Assembly: GCF_006715005.1 (NCBI RefSeq)
Contig: NZ_VFMJ01000001.1
Coordinates: forward strand, 186,001-250,000
Direction of reading: 5' to 3'
DNA: 64,000 nt
From: Serratia marcescens
GTDB taxonomy: Bacteria; Pseudomonadota; Gammaproteobacteria; Enterobacterales; Enterobacteriaceae
The notes below the pieces were generated by a model, which saw only the letters and a program-made list of their open reading frames with translations, did not search any database and had not been told where the DNA came from. Below are positions 16,458-24,256 of this stretch, in pieces. A program made the position numbers and the translations under genes. The stretch's first letter is position 1. Each line of letters opens with the position of its first letter.

Positions 16458-18405
16458 CGCCGAGCCCATTATCGCGTTGGATAACGTCTCGCGTGAGTTT
16501 CAGGCCGGGGAGCAAAAAATTGCGGTCCTTAAGCGCGTTTCCCTGCGCATTCAGCGGGGGGAAATGGTCGCTATCGTCGGTGCCTCCGGTTCTGGAAAAT
16601 CGACGCTGATGAACATCATCGGCTGTCTGGACAAGCCTTCTCAGGGCGATGTGTACATCAACGGGGTGGCAATTGGGCAAGCCGACGGCGATCGCCTGGC
16701 GCATCTTCGCAGCCGGCACATCGGCTTTATCTTCCAGCGCTATCATCTGATGCCCTATCTGACCGCCGGCGAGAATGTGGCGATCCCGGCGTTGTATACC
16801 GCCATGCCGGCCGCAGAGCGCCGCCAGCGGGCAGCGCATTTGTTGACTCGGCTCGGGTTGGCGCAGCGCGGCGGTCATCGTCCGGCGCAGCTTTCAGGTG
16901 GACAACAGCAGCGGGTCAGTATTGCCCGCGCCCTGATGAACGGTGCGGAAATCATTTTGGCCGATGAACCGACCGGCGCACTGGATAGCGCCAGCGGTCA
17001 GGCGTTGATGGCTATTTTGCACGAGCTGAACGCGGTCGGGCATACCGTCGTCATCGTGACACACGATCGGCGGATCGCCGAGCAGGCGCGGCGGATCATT
17101 GAGATCGGCGACGGCGAGATCGTCGCGGATCGTCGCCATGAGGCCTCCCGACAGCCTGCTACGTTCGAACGGCCGCTACCGCTGGCGGCCCCCCTGAAGC
17201 GCATGGCGCCGGGTATGGCGCTGAAAGAGGCTGTCGGCATGGCCTGGCGGGCATTGCTGGGGCATCGGGTCCGGGCCGTGTTGTCGATGCTCGGCATCAT
17301 TATCGGCATTGCGGCGGTGGTCTCCGCCATCGCTATCGGGGAGGGCACGCGGCGTAATATTCTCAATGAAATCAGCCAGCTTGGCACCAGTACGTTGGAG
17401 ATTCGCCCAGGTCTGGGGTGGGAAAAATCGCGCCCTGATTTCGCGCGTTCGCTGAGCGCGCGGGATGCTGCATTGTTGGCGGCGCTGCCTTACGTCGACA
17501 GCGTTTCGCCGGTGATCGGCACCCAACTGCTGGCCGTTCGCGAAGGCAAACAGGTGCCACTCGCCGTGATGGGCGTCGGCGAAGGGTATTTCCGCACGCA
17601 GGGCATTCGCCTGCTTTCCGGCGGCCTGTTGACCGCGCAGGATCTGAGTGAGCGCGCACCGGTAGCGGTGATTGATCCCTTGTTAAAGCAGGCGCTGTTT
17701 TCCTCTCGGCAAGATCCGTTAGGTGCGGTATTGCTGATAGCGGGCGTGCCTTATCGGGTGATTGGCGTCGCGCAGCGCCGCGGCGCCCAATACGCCGGCT
17801 CTCAACCGCTTGCCTGGCTGCCCTATACCTCCCTGACCGGCCGCATCGCCGGCGATATGCCGCTGGAATCCATTGTGATGCGAGTGAATGAGAAACTGAC
17901 GCTGGGAGAGGCGGGGCGGGATGCGACCCGGCGTTTGATCCTAGAACACGGGCGGCGGGATTTCTTCACCCTGACCGACGATCAGCTGACGCAATCCATT
18001 CAACGCGCCTCAGACTCCATGCAGCTGCTGATTACCGCGATTGCCGCCATCTCGCTGCTGGTGGGCGGTGTGGGGGTAATGAACATCATGCTGGTCTCGG
18101 TGACGGAACGGACCCATGAGATCGGTATTCGATTGGCGGTGGGCGCCGCTGAGAAGGACATTATGCGGCAGTTTCTGATCGAGGCGGTGGTGATCTGCAG
18201 CCTGGGGGGCGTGTTGGGGATCGCCTGCGCCGCGCTGGTTAAAGGGGCTCTGAGCGGATTGGCGCCGCAGGTGACGATGATCTTTACCTGGCCGCCGTTG
18301 CTGCTGGCCTGCGGATTCTCGGCGTTGATCGGTGTCGGGTTCGGGTTCTTTCCCGCTCGCACCGCCGCGCGCCTGCAGCCGGTGGAGGCGCTGGCGCGAG
18401 AATGA
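16447..18405 (+). CDS. MacB-like ABC efflux pump
   Basis: A 652-residue protein with an N-terminal ATPase and a C-terminal mechanotransmission membrane domain. Walker A is [14 protein letters not shown], the signature [15 protein letters not shown], Walker [15 protein letters not shown] first membrane helix ([20 protein letters not shown]) precedes a large periplasmic domain, then three C-terminal helices with [20 protein letters not shown]. MacB pumps substrates from the periplasm through MacA and TolC. GGAGG lies 6 bases before the ATG at 16447, preferred to 16432. It overlaps the adaptor by 11 bases. The substrate is probably the folded peptide delivered by the C39 exporter. Confidence 0.88.
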   Translation: MSANAEPIIALDNVSREFQAGEQKIAVLKRVSLRIQRGEMVAIVGASGSGKSTLMNIIGCLDKPSQGDVYINGVAIGQADGDRLAHLRSRHIGFIFQRYHLMPYLTAGENVAIPALYTAMPAAERRQRAAHLLTRLGLAQRGGHRPAQLSGGQQQRVSIARALMNGAEIILADEPTGALDSASGQALMAILHELNAVGHTVVIVTHDRRIAEQARRIIEIGDGEIVADRRHEASRQPATFERPLPLAAPLKRMAPGMALKEAVGMAWRALLGHRVRAVLSMLGIIIGIAAVVSAIAIGEGTRRNILNEISQLGTSTLEIRPGLGWEKSRPDFARSLSARDAALLAALPYVDSVSPVIGTQLLAVREGKQVPLAVMGVGEGYFRTQGIRLLSGGLLTAQDLSERAPVAVIDPLLKQALFSSRQDPLGAVLLIAGVPYRVIGVAQRRGAQYAGSQPLAWLPYTSLTGRIAGDMPLESIVMRVNEKLTLGEAGRDATRRLILEHGRRDFFTLTDDQLTQSIQRASDSMQLLITAIAAISLLVGGVGVMNIMLVSVTERTHEIGIRLAVGAAEKDIMRQFLIEAVVICSLGGVLGIACAALVKGALSGLAPQVTMIFTWPPLLLACGFSALIGVGFGFFPARTAARLQPVEALARE

Positions 18406-19781
18406 GCCGACTTTGGGTTTGCGGGCTGGTGATGCTGTCGCTGAGCGCCTGCGGATGGCGGCCGATCGACGCTACGGCGCCACCGTCGTTACCGCCGCAG
18501 TGGCGCGTGGTCGATGAGCGCTCCGGTTCACTGCGCGCGGGCATCGCCTGGTGGGAAAACTTCAATGATCCGCAACTGTCCGCGCTGATCGACGGCGTGC
18601 TGATCGCGAATCAGGATCTGGCGCTGGCCGGATTGCAGTGGCGTGAGGCCATGTTGGAGGCCGGGTTGGCGCAGGGCAATTTGACGCCGGATCTGGCTGC
18701 CAGCCTGAGTGGCCGCAATACCCGAGCGCTACGGGGCACGACTACGCCGCAGGAAAGCTACCGTGCAGGGCTTTCTCTGAGCTATGAACTGGATTTATGG
18801 GGCAAGCTGGCGCGCATTCGTGAACAGGCCGAATGGCTGGCCGTCGCCTCGGCGTTGGATCGGCGCAATACCGCGTTGACCTTGATAGGCGCTACCGCGC
18901 GCGGGTATTGGCAGATTGCCGATTTGAATCAGCAAGTCGTCCATCAGCAACGGATGGTGACGATCGCGCGTGAAACTTTGCGGCTGGTGGCGGCACGTCA
19001 CACCGCGGGCGACGTTGGCCGATTCGAGCTGTTGCAGGCGGAACAAAACCTGTTGGCGAGAGAGAATCAGCTGCATGAGCTGGAGCGGCAGCGGGAAGAC
19101 GCGCGCAACTCGCTGGCGTTATTGTTTGGGCGATCGCCGCTGCTGCGCTATAGCGAACGGCGTTCGTTGCCGCTTGAAGAGGTAGCTATCGCGCAGCGCC
19201 TGCCGGCGGCGGTGATTGCACGCCGGCCGGATGTTCAGGCGGCAGAGCGCCGCCTGAGAGCGGCGCTGGCCGGTGCGGAGGCGGCCAGGTTGAGTTTTTA
19301 TCCGGCGCTGACCCTGGACGCCGGGTTGGATGCCGGCAGCGGGCTTTTCCGCCGGTGGTTCAGTGAACCTTCGCGTTCGCTGGGTGCCACGCTGACGCTG
19401 CCGTTTATCGAATGGCGCAAGATGCGCTTGTCCAGCGACAAAGCGGCGTTGCAGGCGCAGCGGGCGGAGATTCAATTTCGCGATGCGGTTTATCGCGCGC
19501 TGGCCGATGTGGACAACGCCATGCGACAACGCCTGGAAGCACAGCGGCAAATCGGCAACCAGCGGCGGCATCTGGCGATGAGCCGGCAAGCCGTGGCGTT
19601 GGCGCGACATCAATATCAGGCCGGTTCCGTCGCGCTGCAAACGCTGCTGGATGCGCAAGAGACGGTGTTGATCAGCGAAAATTCGCTGTCGGCGCTGCAA
19701 TACCGCTACCTGAACGCCACGATGCAGCTGTGGCTGGCGCTGGGCGGCAACGAGGCTTTCGCATCGGGGCAAGGAGAATAA
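18402..19781 (+). CDS. Outer-membrane efflux channel, NodT-type lipoprotein
   Basis: A 459-residue TolC-family channel. The signal ends in a lipobox, LSLSAC, with Cys17 lipidated. Two outer-membrane-efflux repeats follow: WWENFNDPQLSALIDGVLIA to about 240, then IARRPDVQAAERRLRAALAG to the end, with SYELDLWGKLARIREQ typical of NodT/OprM. ATGA overlap with the MacB-like gene gives tight coupling. The locus thus has its own outer-membrane exit rather than relying on housekeeping TolC. Confidence 0.87.
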   Translation: MSRLWVCGLVMLSLSACGWRPIDATAPPSLPPQWRVVDERSGSLRAGIAWWENFNDPQLSALIDGVLIANQDLALAGLQWREAMLEAGLAQGNLTPDLAASLSGRNTRALRGTTTPQESYRAGLSLSYELDLWGKLARIREQAEWLAVASALDRRNTALTLIGATARGYWQIADLNQQVVHQQRMVTIARETLRLVAARHTAGDVGRFELLQAEQNLLARENQLHELERQREDARNSLALLFGRSPLLRYSERRSLPLEEVAIAQRLPAAVIARRPDVQAAERRLRAALAGAEAARLSFYPALTLDAGLDAGSGLFRRWFSEPSRSLGATLTLPFIEWRKMRLSSDKAALQAQRAEIQFRDAVYRALADVDNAMRQRLEAQRQIGNQRRHLAMSRQAVALARHQYQAGSVALQTLLDAQETVLISENSLSALQYRYLNATMQLWLALGGNEAFASGQGE

Positions 19782-19783
19782 GC

Positions 19784-21037
19784 ATGGAGAAAAAAAGACG
19801 AGTGGTGGTCACCGGTTACGGTGCCGTCACCGCGCTGGGAGGCAACGCGCAGCAAAACTGGCAGGCTATCATGGCCAGCCGCTTGGCCTATCGTTATCAC
19901 GATAAATCGGCGGCGGGGATCCACGCGCGCTTTTTTGCTTTGCTGGAGTCCGAACCGCTGCTGGAGGGCGTTGCCGCGCGGGTAAGCCGCCGGCTGCCCA
20001 GATTCGCCAGGTTGGCGCTTGCCGCCGCCGCGGAGGCGATCGAAATGGCGTTTTCATCCTCTTACAGGGGGCCTGCGCACTTTTATTCGTCGTTGGAGTG
20101 CGGGGCGATTATCGGCAGCGGCTGGGGAGGGCAGGATGAGATCATGCAAAACAATGCGGACTATCTGCAATCCGGATTGGGCCAGCTGTTTGGCTGTTTT
20201 CACGCGATGCCCAATATCGCGACCGCCATCTGTGGCCAGCATTGGTTGCTACGGGGTTATCAAGGCTCACCGGCGGCGGCCTGTGCGACCGGCGGCATCG
20301 CGATTGGCGATGCGTTTGAGGCGATTCGCAGCGGCCGCGCCGCAATGATGCTGGCCGGCGCGTCGGAGTCGCTGAGCGGCAACGGTGCGATCTGGAATAT
20401 GGATGCGTTGCGTTTGTTGAGCCGGGAGCAGAAGGATATTACCAAAGCCAGTTGCCCGTTCAGCAGGGATCGCAACGGTTTCGTCCTGGCGGAAGGGGCC
20501 GCCGTGTTATGCCTTGAGGAACGGGAGGCGGCTTTAGCGCGTGGTGCGACGATCCTGGGGGAGATCAAAGGGTACGGCAATTTTTCAGACGCTTTCGATC
20601 TTACCGCGCCATCGAAGGATCCTCAGGCCAAGGTGAAAACGCTGCAACGGGCCTTGGAGCAGGCGGGGCTCGGCAGCCATGAAATCGACTATATCAATGC
20701 GCATGGCACCTCTACGCTGCAAAACGATGTGAGCGAAACCGAGGCGATCAAGGCGGCACTGGGGCGCGATGCTTATCGCACGCCGATTTCCAGCACGAAA
20801 TCCTATACCGGGCACCTGCTTGGCGCATCCGGTAGCTTTGAGGCCATCGTCTGTCTGCAAGCATTACAGCAGCAAGTGATGCCGGCAACCTGCCATTTGC
20901 ACGCCGCCGATCCCGAATGTGATCTCGATTATATTCGCGAAGGGCATCGGCACGGTCGTTTGCGTCATGTCATGAGCCTCAGCTTCGGTTTTGGCGGTGC
21001 CAATGCGGCGCTGGTATTTGGTTATCACAATGAATAA
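19784..21037 (+). CDS. FabF-type beta-ketoacyl-ACP synthase
   Basis: A 417-residue condensing enzyme with an intact active site: C167 in PAAACATGGIAIGDAF, H307 in INAHGTSTLQND, K339 and H344 in SSTKSYTGHLLGASG. The C-terminal glycine loop is FGFGGANAALVFG. It joins an acyl chain to malonyl-ACP. The start is the ATG three bases after the channel stop; a much longer open frame lies inside the channel gene and is an artefact. It is followed by an ACP gene. With only one KS and no reductase here, housekeeping Fab enzymes would complete the chain. Probably supplies the acyl group for the operon's acyltransferase. Confidence 0.9.
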   Translation: MEKKRRVVVTGYGAVTALGGNAQQNWQAIMASRLAYRYHDKSAAGIHARFFALLESEPLLEGVAARVSRRLPRFARLALAAAAEAIEMAFSSSYRGPAHFYSSLECGAIIGSGWGGQDEIMQNNADYLQSGLGQLFGCFHAMPNIATAICGQHWLLRGYQGSPAAACATGGIAIGDAFEAIRSGRAAMMLAGASESLSGNGAIWNMDALRLLSREQKDITKASCPFSRDRNGFVLAEGAAVLCLEEREAALARGATILGEIKGYGNFSDAFDLTAPSKDPQAKVKTLQRALEQAGLGSHEIDYINAHGTSTLQNDVSETEAIKAALGRDAYRTPISSTKSYTGHLLGASGSFEAIVCLQALQQQVMPATCHLHAADPECDLDYIREGHRHGRLRHVMSLSFGFGGANAALVFGYHNE

Positions 21038-21048
21038 CGGTAGGGCGT

Positions 21049-21291
21049 ATGGAAAAGTATCATCGGTTATATGAAACGATTTGCGGCATGTTGCATGAAG
21101 CCAGAGGGGTGGAGAGAACGCGGCTGTCGGCAGATATGCCGCTGCAACAGCTTGGTCTGGACAGTCTGGATTATATGGAGTTGATGCTGGTGGTTCGGCG
21201 AGAATTCGGCATTACGCTCACTGCGGAAATGTTTATCGATCACCCTGAATTGACCCTCGGCGAATTGTGCCACGTAATAGTCGGCCAATAA
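21049..21291 (+). CDS. Acyl carrier protein
   Basis: An 80-residue carrier protein. The phosphopantetheine site is S39 in LGLDSLDYMELMLVV, followed by the helix III region FIDHPELTLGELCHVI. It is not housekeeping AcpP, which has a more acidic sequence around GADSLDTVE. It follows the ketosynthase by 11 bases and ends the operon before a terminator. It needs a phosphopantetheinyl transferase; one is encoded at 57.3-58.1 kb in this window, though AcpS could also serve. Confidence 0.9.
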   Translation: MEKYHRLYETICGMLHEARGVERTRLSADMPLQQLGLDSLDYMELMLVVRREFGITLTAEMFIDHPELTLGELCHVIVGQ

Positions 21292-21300
21292 TTTCATCCC

Positions 21301-21338
21301 CCCAGGCGCTCGCATGTCGAGGCCAAGCCTGGGTTTTT
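21301..21338 (+). terminator. Terminator of the peptide/export operon
   Basis: Arms CCCAGGC (21301-21307) and GCCTGGG (21327-21333) are followed directly by TTTTT. It lies 10 bases after the ACP stop. Confidence 0.75.
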
Positions 21339-21835
21339 CGTCTGTTGTTACTGCCATTTCATCCCTCATCCTTCCTGTTTCACTCTGTTATCGATATCCA
21401 TAATTATTAATGCTTATCCGTCAGATGAATATGCATCCGTGGCGGTGGTTTTTTATTCGTTTTTTGGCGGTGTGATTAATGGCGAGTGTTAATGACATGG
21501 CGATGTTTTTTTAGGAGTATTCTTTGTTTTGCCGGTTAATTTATCAACCTGACTCTACATCGTGCCCGGTAGTGATAACGCAAGCTAAAGCAAACAGGGA
21601 GCTGTGCGGTGATAATACCGGGCATCTGCGGAGCCCATTCACAATAGCGCCTCACAGGAGCGGTTGACACCCGTGATAATAACGGCTGTCGCGCTGTTCG
21701 CATTGGGCAAATCCGCTATACTCCGCGCTGGATGCAGGAACCTATCCATAAGCCAGGGGCTGCCCTGAGTGTCCATTGTGGTGATGTAAAAGGAAAATGA
21801 CAGCCACATTTTTCCGATCAAAGTAATGAGGTTGT
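21339..21835. other. Intergenic region before the fimbrial recombinase
   Basis: About 500 bases with no gene. A TATACT hexamer at 21717-21722 within CGCTATACTCCGCGC looks like a -10 element, with only a weak -35. GAGG 4 bases before the ATG at 21836 is the recombinase ribosome site. Confidence 0.45.
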
Positions 21836-22384
21836 ATGTCTAATCGTAAACATCTGACGCCTTCCGAAGTGGAGAGACTGCTTGAGGTCACGCTGCAGGG
21901 AAAGAATCCAGAACGCGATTATTGTTTGATATATATGTGTTTTATTCATGGGTGCCGCGCCAGCGAAATAGGGGGATGGCGCTTATCGGATATCGATCTG
22001 GAAGGCGGTAATATCTATGTACATCGGTTGAAAAATGGCTTTTCCACCGTCCATCCGCTCTATCTGCGCGAAAGGCAATGTTTGCGGCGCTGGTTGGATA
22101 AGCGTCAACGACACCGCTGGGCCGATCAAGAGTGGCTGTTCCTTTCAAACCGCGGTGGCCGTCTGTCGCGCCAACGTATTTACGGATTGATTCGCCATTA
22201 CAGCAAGGTGGCTAAATTGGAGGTCAACGCTCATCCACATATGCTGCGGCATGGCTGCGGATTTGCATTGGCGGACCGCGGTATCGACACCCGTTTAATT
22301 CAGGATTACCTCGGACACCGAAATATCCAAAATACGGTGATTTATACCGCCAGCAATGCACAGCGCTTTAAGGAAATTTGGTAA
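21836..22384 (+). CDS. FimB/FimE-type tyrosine recombinase, proximal copy
   Basis: A 182-residue site-specific recombinase. The catalytic tetrad context is complete: FIHGCRASEIGGW (Arg), HPHMLRHGCGFALA (His and Arg), IQDYLGHRNIQNT (His) and VIYTASNAQRF (Tyr). The sequence RLKNGFSTVHPL is shared with E. coli FimB and FimE. These enzymes invert the fimA promoter segment. The gene ends 30 bases before an inverted repeat. The protein lacks the basic C-terminal extension found in E. coli FimB and FimE. Confidence 0.92.
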   Translation: MSNRKHLTPSEVERLLEVTLQGKNPERDYCLIYMCFIHGCRASEIGGWRLSDIDLEGGNIYVHRLKNGFSTVHPLYLRERQCLRRWLDKRQRHRWADQEWLFLSNRGGRLSRQRIYGLIRHYSKVAKLEVNAHPHMLRHGCGFALADRGIDTRLIQDYLGHRNIQNTVIYTASNAQRFKEIW

Positions 22385-22413
22385 GTGTGATTTAAGTTAA
22401 TAACGATAAGGAG

Positions 22414-22432
22414 TCACTTTGAACTAAACTGA
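22414..22432. repeat. Left inverted repeat of the invertible element
   Basis: TCACTTTGAACTAAACTGA. Its reverse complement matches the right repeat at 22704-22722 in 17 of 19 positions, with an unbroken core TTTGAACTAAA at 22418-22428. It is the probable recombination half-site pair. Confidence 0.8.
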
Positions 22433-22437
22433 AACAT

Positions 22438-22466
22438 ACTGTAAGGACGCGTAAAAACAATGTCAA
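22438..22466 (-). promoter_or_regulatory. Fimbrial promoter inside the switch, pointing away from the pilin gene
   Basis: On the minus strand TTGACA (22466-22461), a 17-base spacer, and TACAGT (22443-22438). The -35 is perfect and the -10 matches four of six. Transcription would start near 22431 at the edge of the left repeat, as the E. coli fimA promoter does at its repeat. No comparable promoter faces the pilin gene from the right end. Confidence 0.7.
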
Positions 22467-22610
22467 TATTCCCATGCTCTCTTTCCTGTTTTAAGCTTAA
22501 TCCTGTTTAAAAACAGCGCATTGCGTTTTTTTCTCGTGTCACGCCCTCCCTCTTCATCTAAGTAAAATCCTAATCAAAGATCCACAGGTTTAAATCATCG
22601 AGTTTGCACC

Positions 22611-22698
22611 TTGGTTTTTTAGTCTGATTTATTATCCCTTTGCCAATCAGTTGGTTTTAAATTCTGTCAAATTGGTTCTTATTGGTTTTAAAAACCAA
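22611..22698. repeat. Helically phased TTGGTTTT array
   Basis: TTGGTTTT at 22611, 22651 and 22682 and TTGGTTCT at 22672: steps of 40, 21 and 10 bases, near whole turns of DNA. The last copy forms a perfect 17-base palindrome with AAAACCAA (22682-22698). It probably binds an architectural or regulatory protein that shapes the switch. Confidence 0.55.
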
Positions 22699-22703
22699 AG
22701 GAG

Positions 22704-22722
22704 TCACTTTAGTTCAAAATGA
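22704..22722. repeat. Right inverted repeat of the invertible element
   Basis: TCACTTTAGTTCAAAATGA, the inverse partner of 22414-22432 (core TTTAGTTCAAA at 22708-22718). Confidence 0.8.
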
Positions 22723-22855
22723 ATCGTTTGGGTGAATAAACCCGAAGCCATTAATCAGTCTGGTTAAGGCCCATCACATTCATGGAGCTAAATAAAAGGA
22801 ATGACATTAAGGATATGTCGGAAATAAACCCATGCATAATTTTAAGGAAAGTAGG

Positions 22856-23377
22856 ATGAAAAAGAATCTGTTGGCTGTAGCTGTATTGACCGCGTCCGCA
22901 TTTATCCCCTCTGCATTTGCTGCTGACGGCGCGCTGAATATCACTGGCACCATCACCGATCAGTCTTGCACCGTCGATCCAGACTCCCAGAACAAGCAGG
23001 TCGCTCTGGGTAAGATTGCCAAAGATGCATTCACCCTGTCTAAAACCGCCGGTGCCAAAGCCTTCAACCTGGTGCTGAAAAACTGCCCGGCTACCGTCAC
23101 CGGCGCTACCGTGCGTTTTGACGGCACTCAGGTGCAGGGGCAGTCCGGGCTGTTGCAACTGACCGGCGCCGGCACTGCTGGGGTCGCGGGCGGTATTGGC
23201 GTACAGCTGCTGGACGACGGCAGCAACGTGCTCAATATCGGCAACGATTCCCGCGTGTATGCGCTGGAAGAGAACAAAGAAAACACCCTGGGCTTTGTCG
23301 CGCGCTATTTCGCTTATGACGACGTTTCCGTCGGTAGCGCCAACGCTACGGCCAACTTCACCATCGTTTATCAGTAA
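22856..23377 (+). CDS. Major fimbrial subunit (FimA-like pilin)
   Basis: A 173-residue pilin. A signal peptide ends at SAFA (about residue 22). The mature N-terminus ADGALNITGTITDQSCTVDP supplies the donor strand and first Cys, NLVLKNCPATVTGATVRFDG the second Cys, and the end NFTIVYQ has the penultimate Tyr required for chaperone binding. It polymerises into the fimbrial shaft. AAGGAAAGTAGG precedes the ATG at 22856. It lies directly downstream of the invertible promoter, and a hairpin follows the gene. Confidence 0.92.
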   Translation: MKKNLLAVAVLTASAFIPSAFAADGALNITGTITDQSCTVDPDSQNKQVALGKIAKDAFTLSKTAGAKAFNLVLKNCPATVTGATVRFDGTQVQGQSGLLQLTGAGTAGVAGGIGVQLLDDGSNVLNIGNDSRVYALEENKENTLGFVARYFAYDDVSVGSANATANFTIVYQ

Positions 23378-23414
23378 GGCTATGCCGTCACGGCGGCGAA
23401 ACAGTTAGAAAAAT

Positions 23415-23440
23415 GAGCCAGAGGGCGTGTTCTCTGGCTC
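23415..23440 (+). terminator. Attenuating hairpin after the pilin gene
   Basis: Arms GAGCCAGAG (23415-23423) and CTCTGGCTC (23432-23440) pair perfectly with an 8-base loop, then TTGTT. It probably stops most transcripts so that pilin exceeds assembly proteins. Confidence 0.65.
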
Positions 23441-23473
23441 TTGTTCATCGGTGATGGGAACGGGAAGAAAGAG

Positions 23474-24151
23474 ATGAAAGCTGGATACTTTGCGCTGACG
23501 GCGGCGTTGTTGATGACGCTTTGGGCTCCGGTACAGGCCGGCGTGGTAGTGGGTGGAACGCGCCTCATCTATGACGGCGGTAAAAAAGAGTCTGCTCTGA
23601 ATATCAACAATCCGGATGCGGTGCCTTATCTGATCCAATCCTGGGTCGATGCGCAAGAGGGCGATAGCGCGAAAGCGCCTTTTATTATCACGCCGCCGCT
23701 CTTTCGTTTAGACGGAGGCCAAAATAACCTGCTGCGCGTGGTACGTGCGGGCGGCAATTTACCGACGGACAGAGAGTCGCTGTATTGGCTGAATGTGAAG
23801 GCTATTCCTTCGGTGGAAAAGAAAGAAAACACGCTGCAAATTGCGATCAAGACCCGCATCAAGCTGATTTATCGCCCGCAGGGGCTCGTCGGCAATCTGG
23901 AAGAGGCGGCCGGTAAAGTGACATGGCGGCGCAATGGCGATCGTTTGCAGGTGACCAACCCTTCTCCCTACTACCTCACCTTTTTCAATTTGAAGCTGAA
24001 TGGCCGCGCCATTACCGGCAACACCATGGTAGCGCCGCAGGCGAGCGCCAGTTTCCCGTTGCCGACGGCGAGTGGCACAGGTGGCAGCCTGAGCTGGCAA
24101 ATCATCAACGACTATGGCGGCACCGGCCAGACCTTCACCAGCACGTTATAA
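23474..24151 (+). CDS. Periplasmic fimbrial chaperone
   Basis: A 225-residue PapD-type chaperone with a signal peptide ending in VQA. The first immunoglobulin domain has GVVVGGTRLIYDGGKKESAL, the Arg that anchors pilin C-termini, and RESLYWLNVKAIPS. IKTRIKLIYRPQGL carries the conserved Lys and the interdomain link. The second domain ends in WQIINDYGGTGQTF. It caps subunits by donor-strand complementation and delivers them to the usher. AAGAAAGAG precedes the ATG at 23474; an upstream TTG frame has no such site. Confidence 0.93.
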   Translation: MKAGYFALTAALLMTLWAPVQAGVVVGGTRLIYDGGKKESALNINNPDAVPYLIQSWVDAQEGDSAKAPFIITPPLFRLDGGQNNLLRVVRAGGNLPTDRESLYWLNVKAIPSVEKKENTLQIAIKTRIKLIYRPQGLVGNLEEAAGKVTWRRNGDRLQVTNPSPYYLTFFNLKLNGRAITGNTMVAPQASASFPLPTASGTGGSLSWQIINDYGGTGQTFTSTL

Positions 24152-24256
24152 CCGGGCCGCGGTGCGTATTTTTTTGCTCCGTGATAACGCTGGAGCAGGC
24201 GTTCGGCTTACCGGGTTTTAGTCGGGCCGAGCCAATCGGGACAGGGAGTTAAAAGG

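Larger units (their letters stand above)
22414..22722. mobile_element. fimS-like invertible promoter element
   Basis: About 309 bases bounded by 19-base inverted repeats between a FimB/FimE-type recombinase and the major pilin gene. The E. coli fimS switch is 314 bases in the same place. The element is AT-rich, carries one good promoter reading leftwards, and a row of TTGGTTTT motifs near its right end. Inversion would place the promoter about 140 bases upstream of the pilin start, so the orientation shown should be OFF. A direct repeat GGAGTCACTTT also overlaps both ends (22410-22420, 22700-22710). Confidence 0.85.

Noticed and set aside
19412-19783. N-terminal extension of the ketosynthase
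   Set aside because: Lies inside the outer-membrane channel gene in another frame; the enzyme starts normally at 19784.
22410-22710. Direct repeat GGAGTCACTTT as evidence of a transposon target duplication
   Set aside because: The copies overlap the inverted repeats of the switch and no transposase or terminal repeat is present; phase inversion explains the site better.
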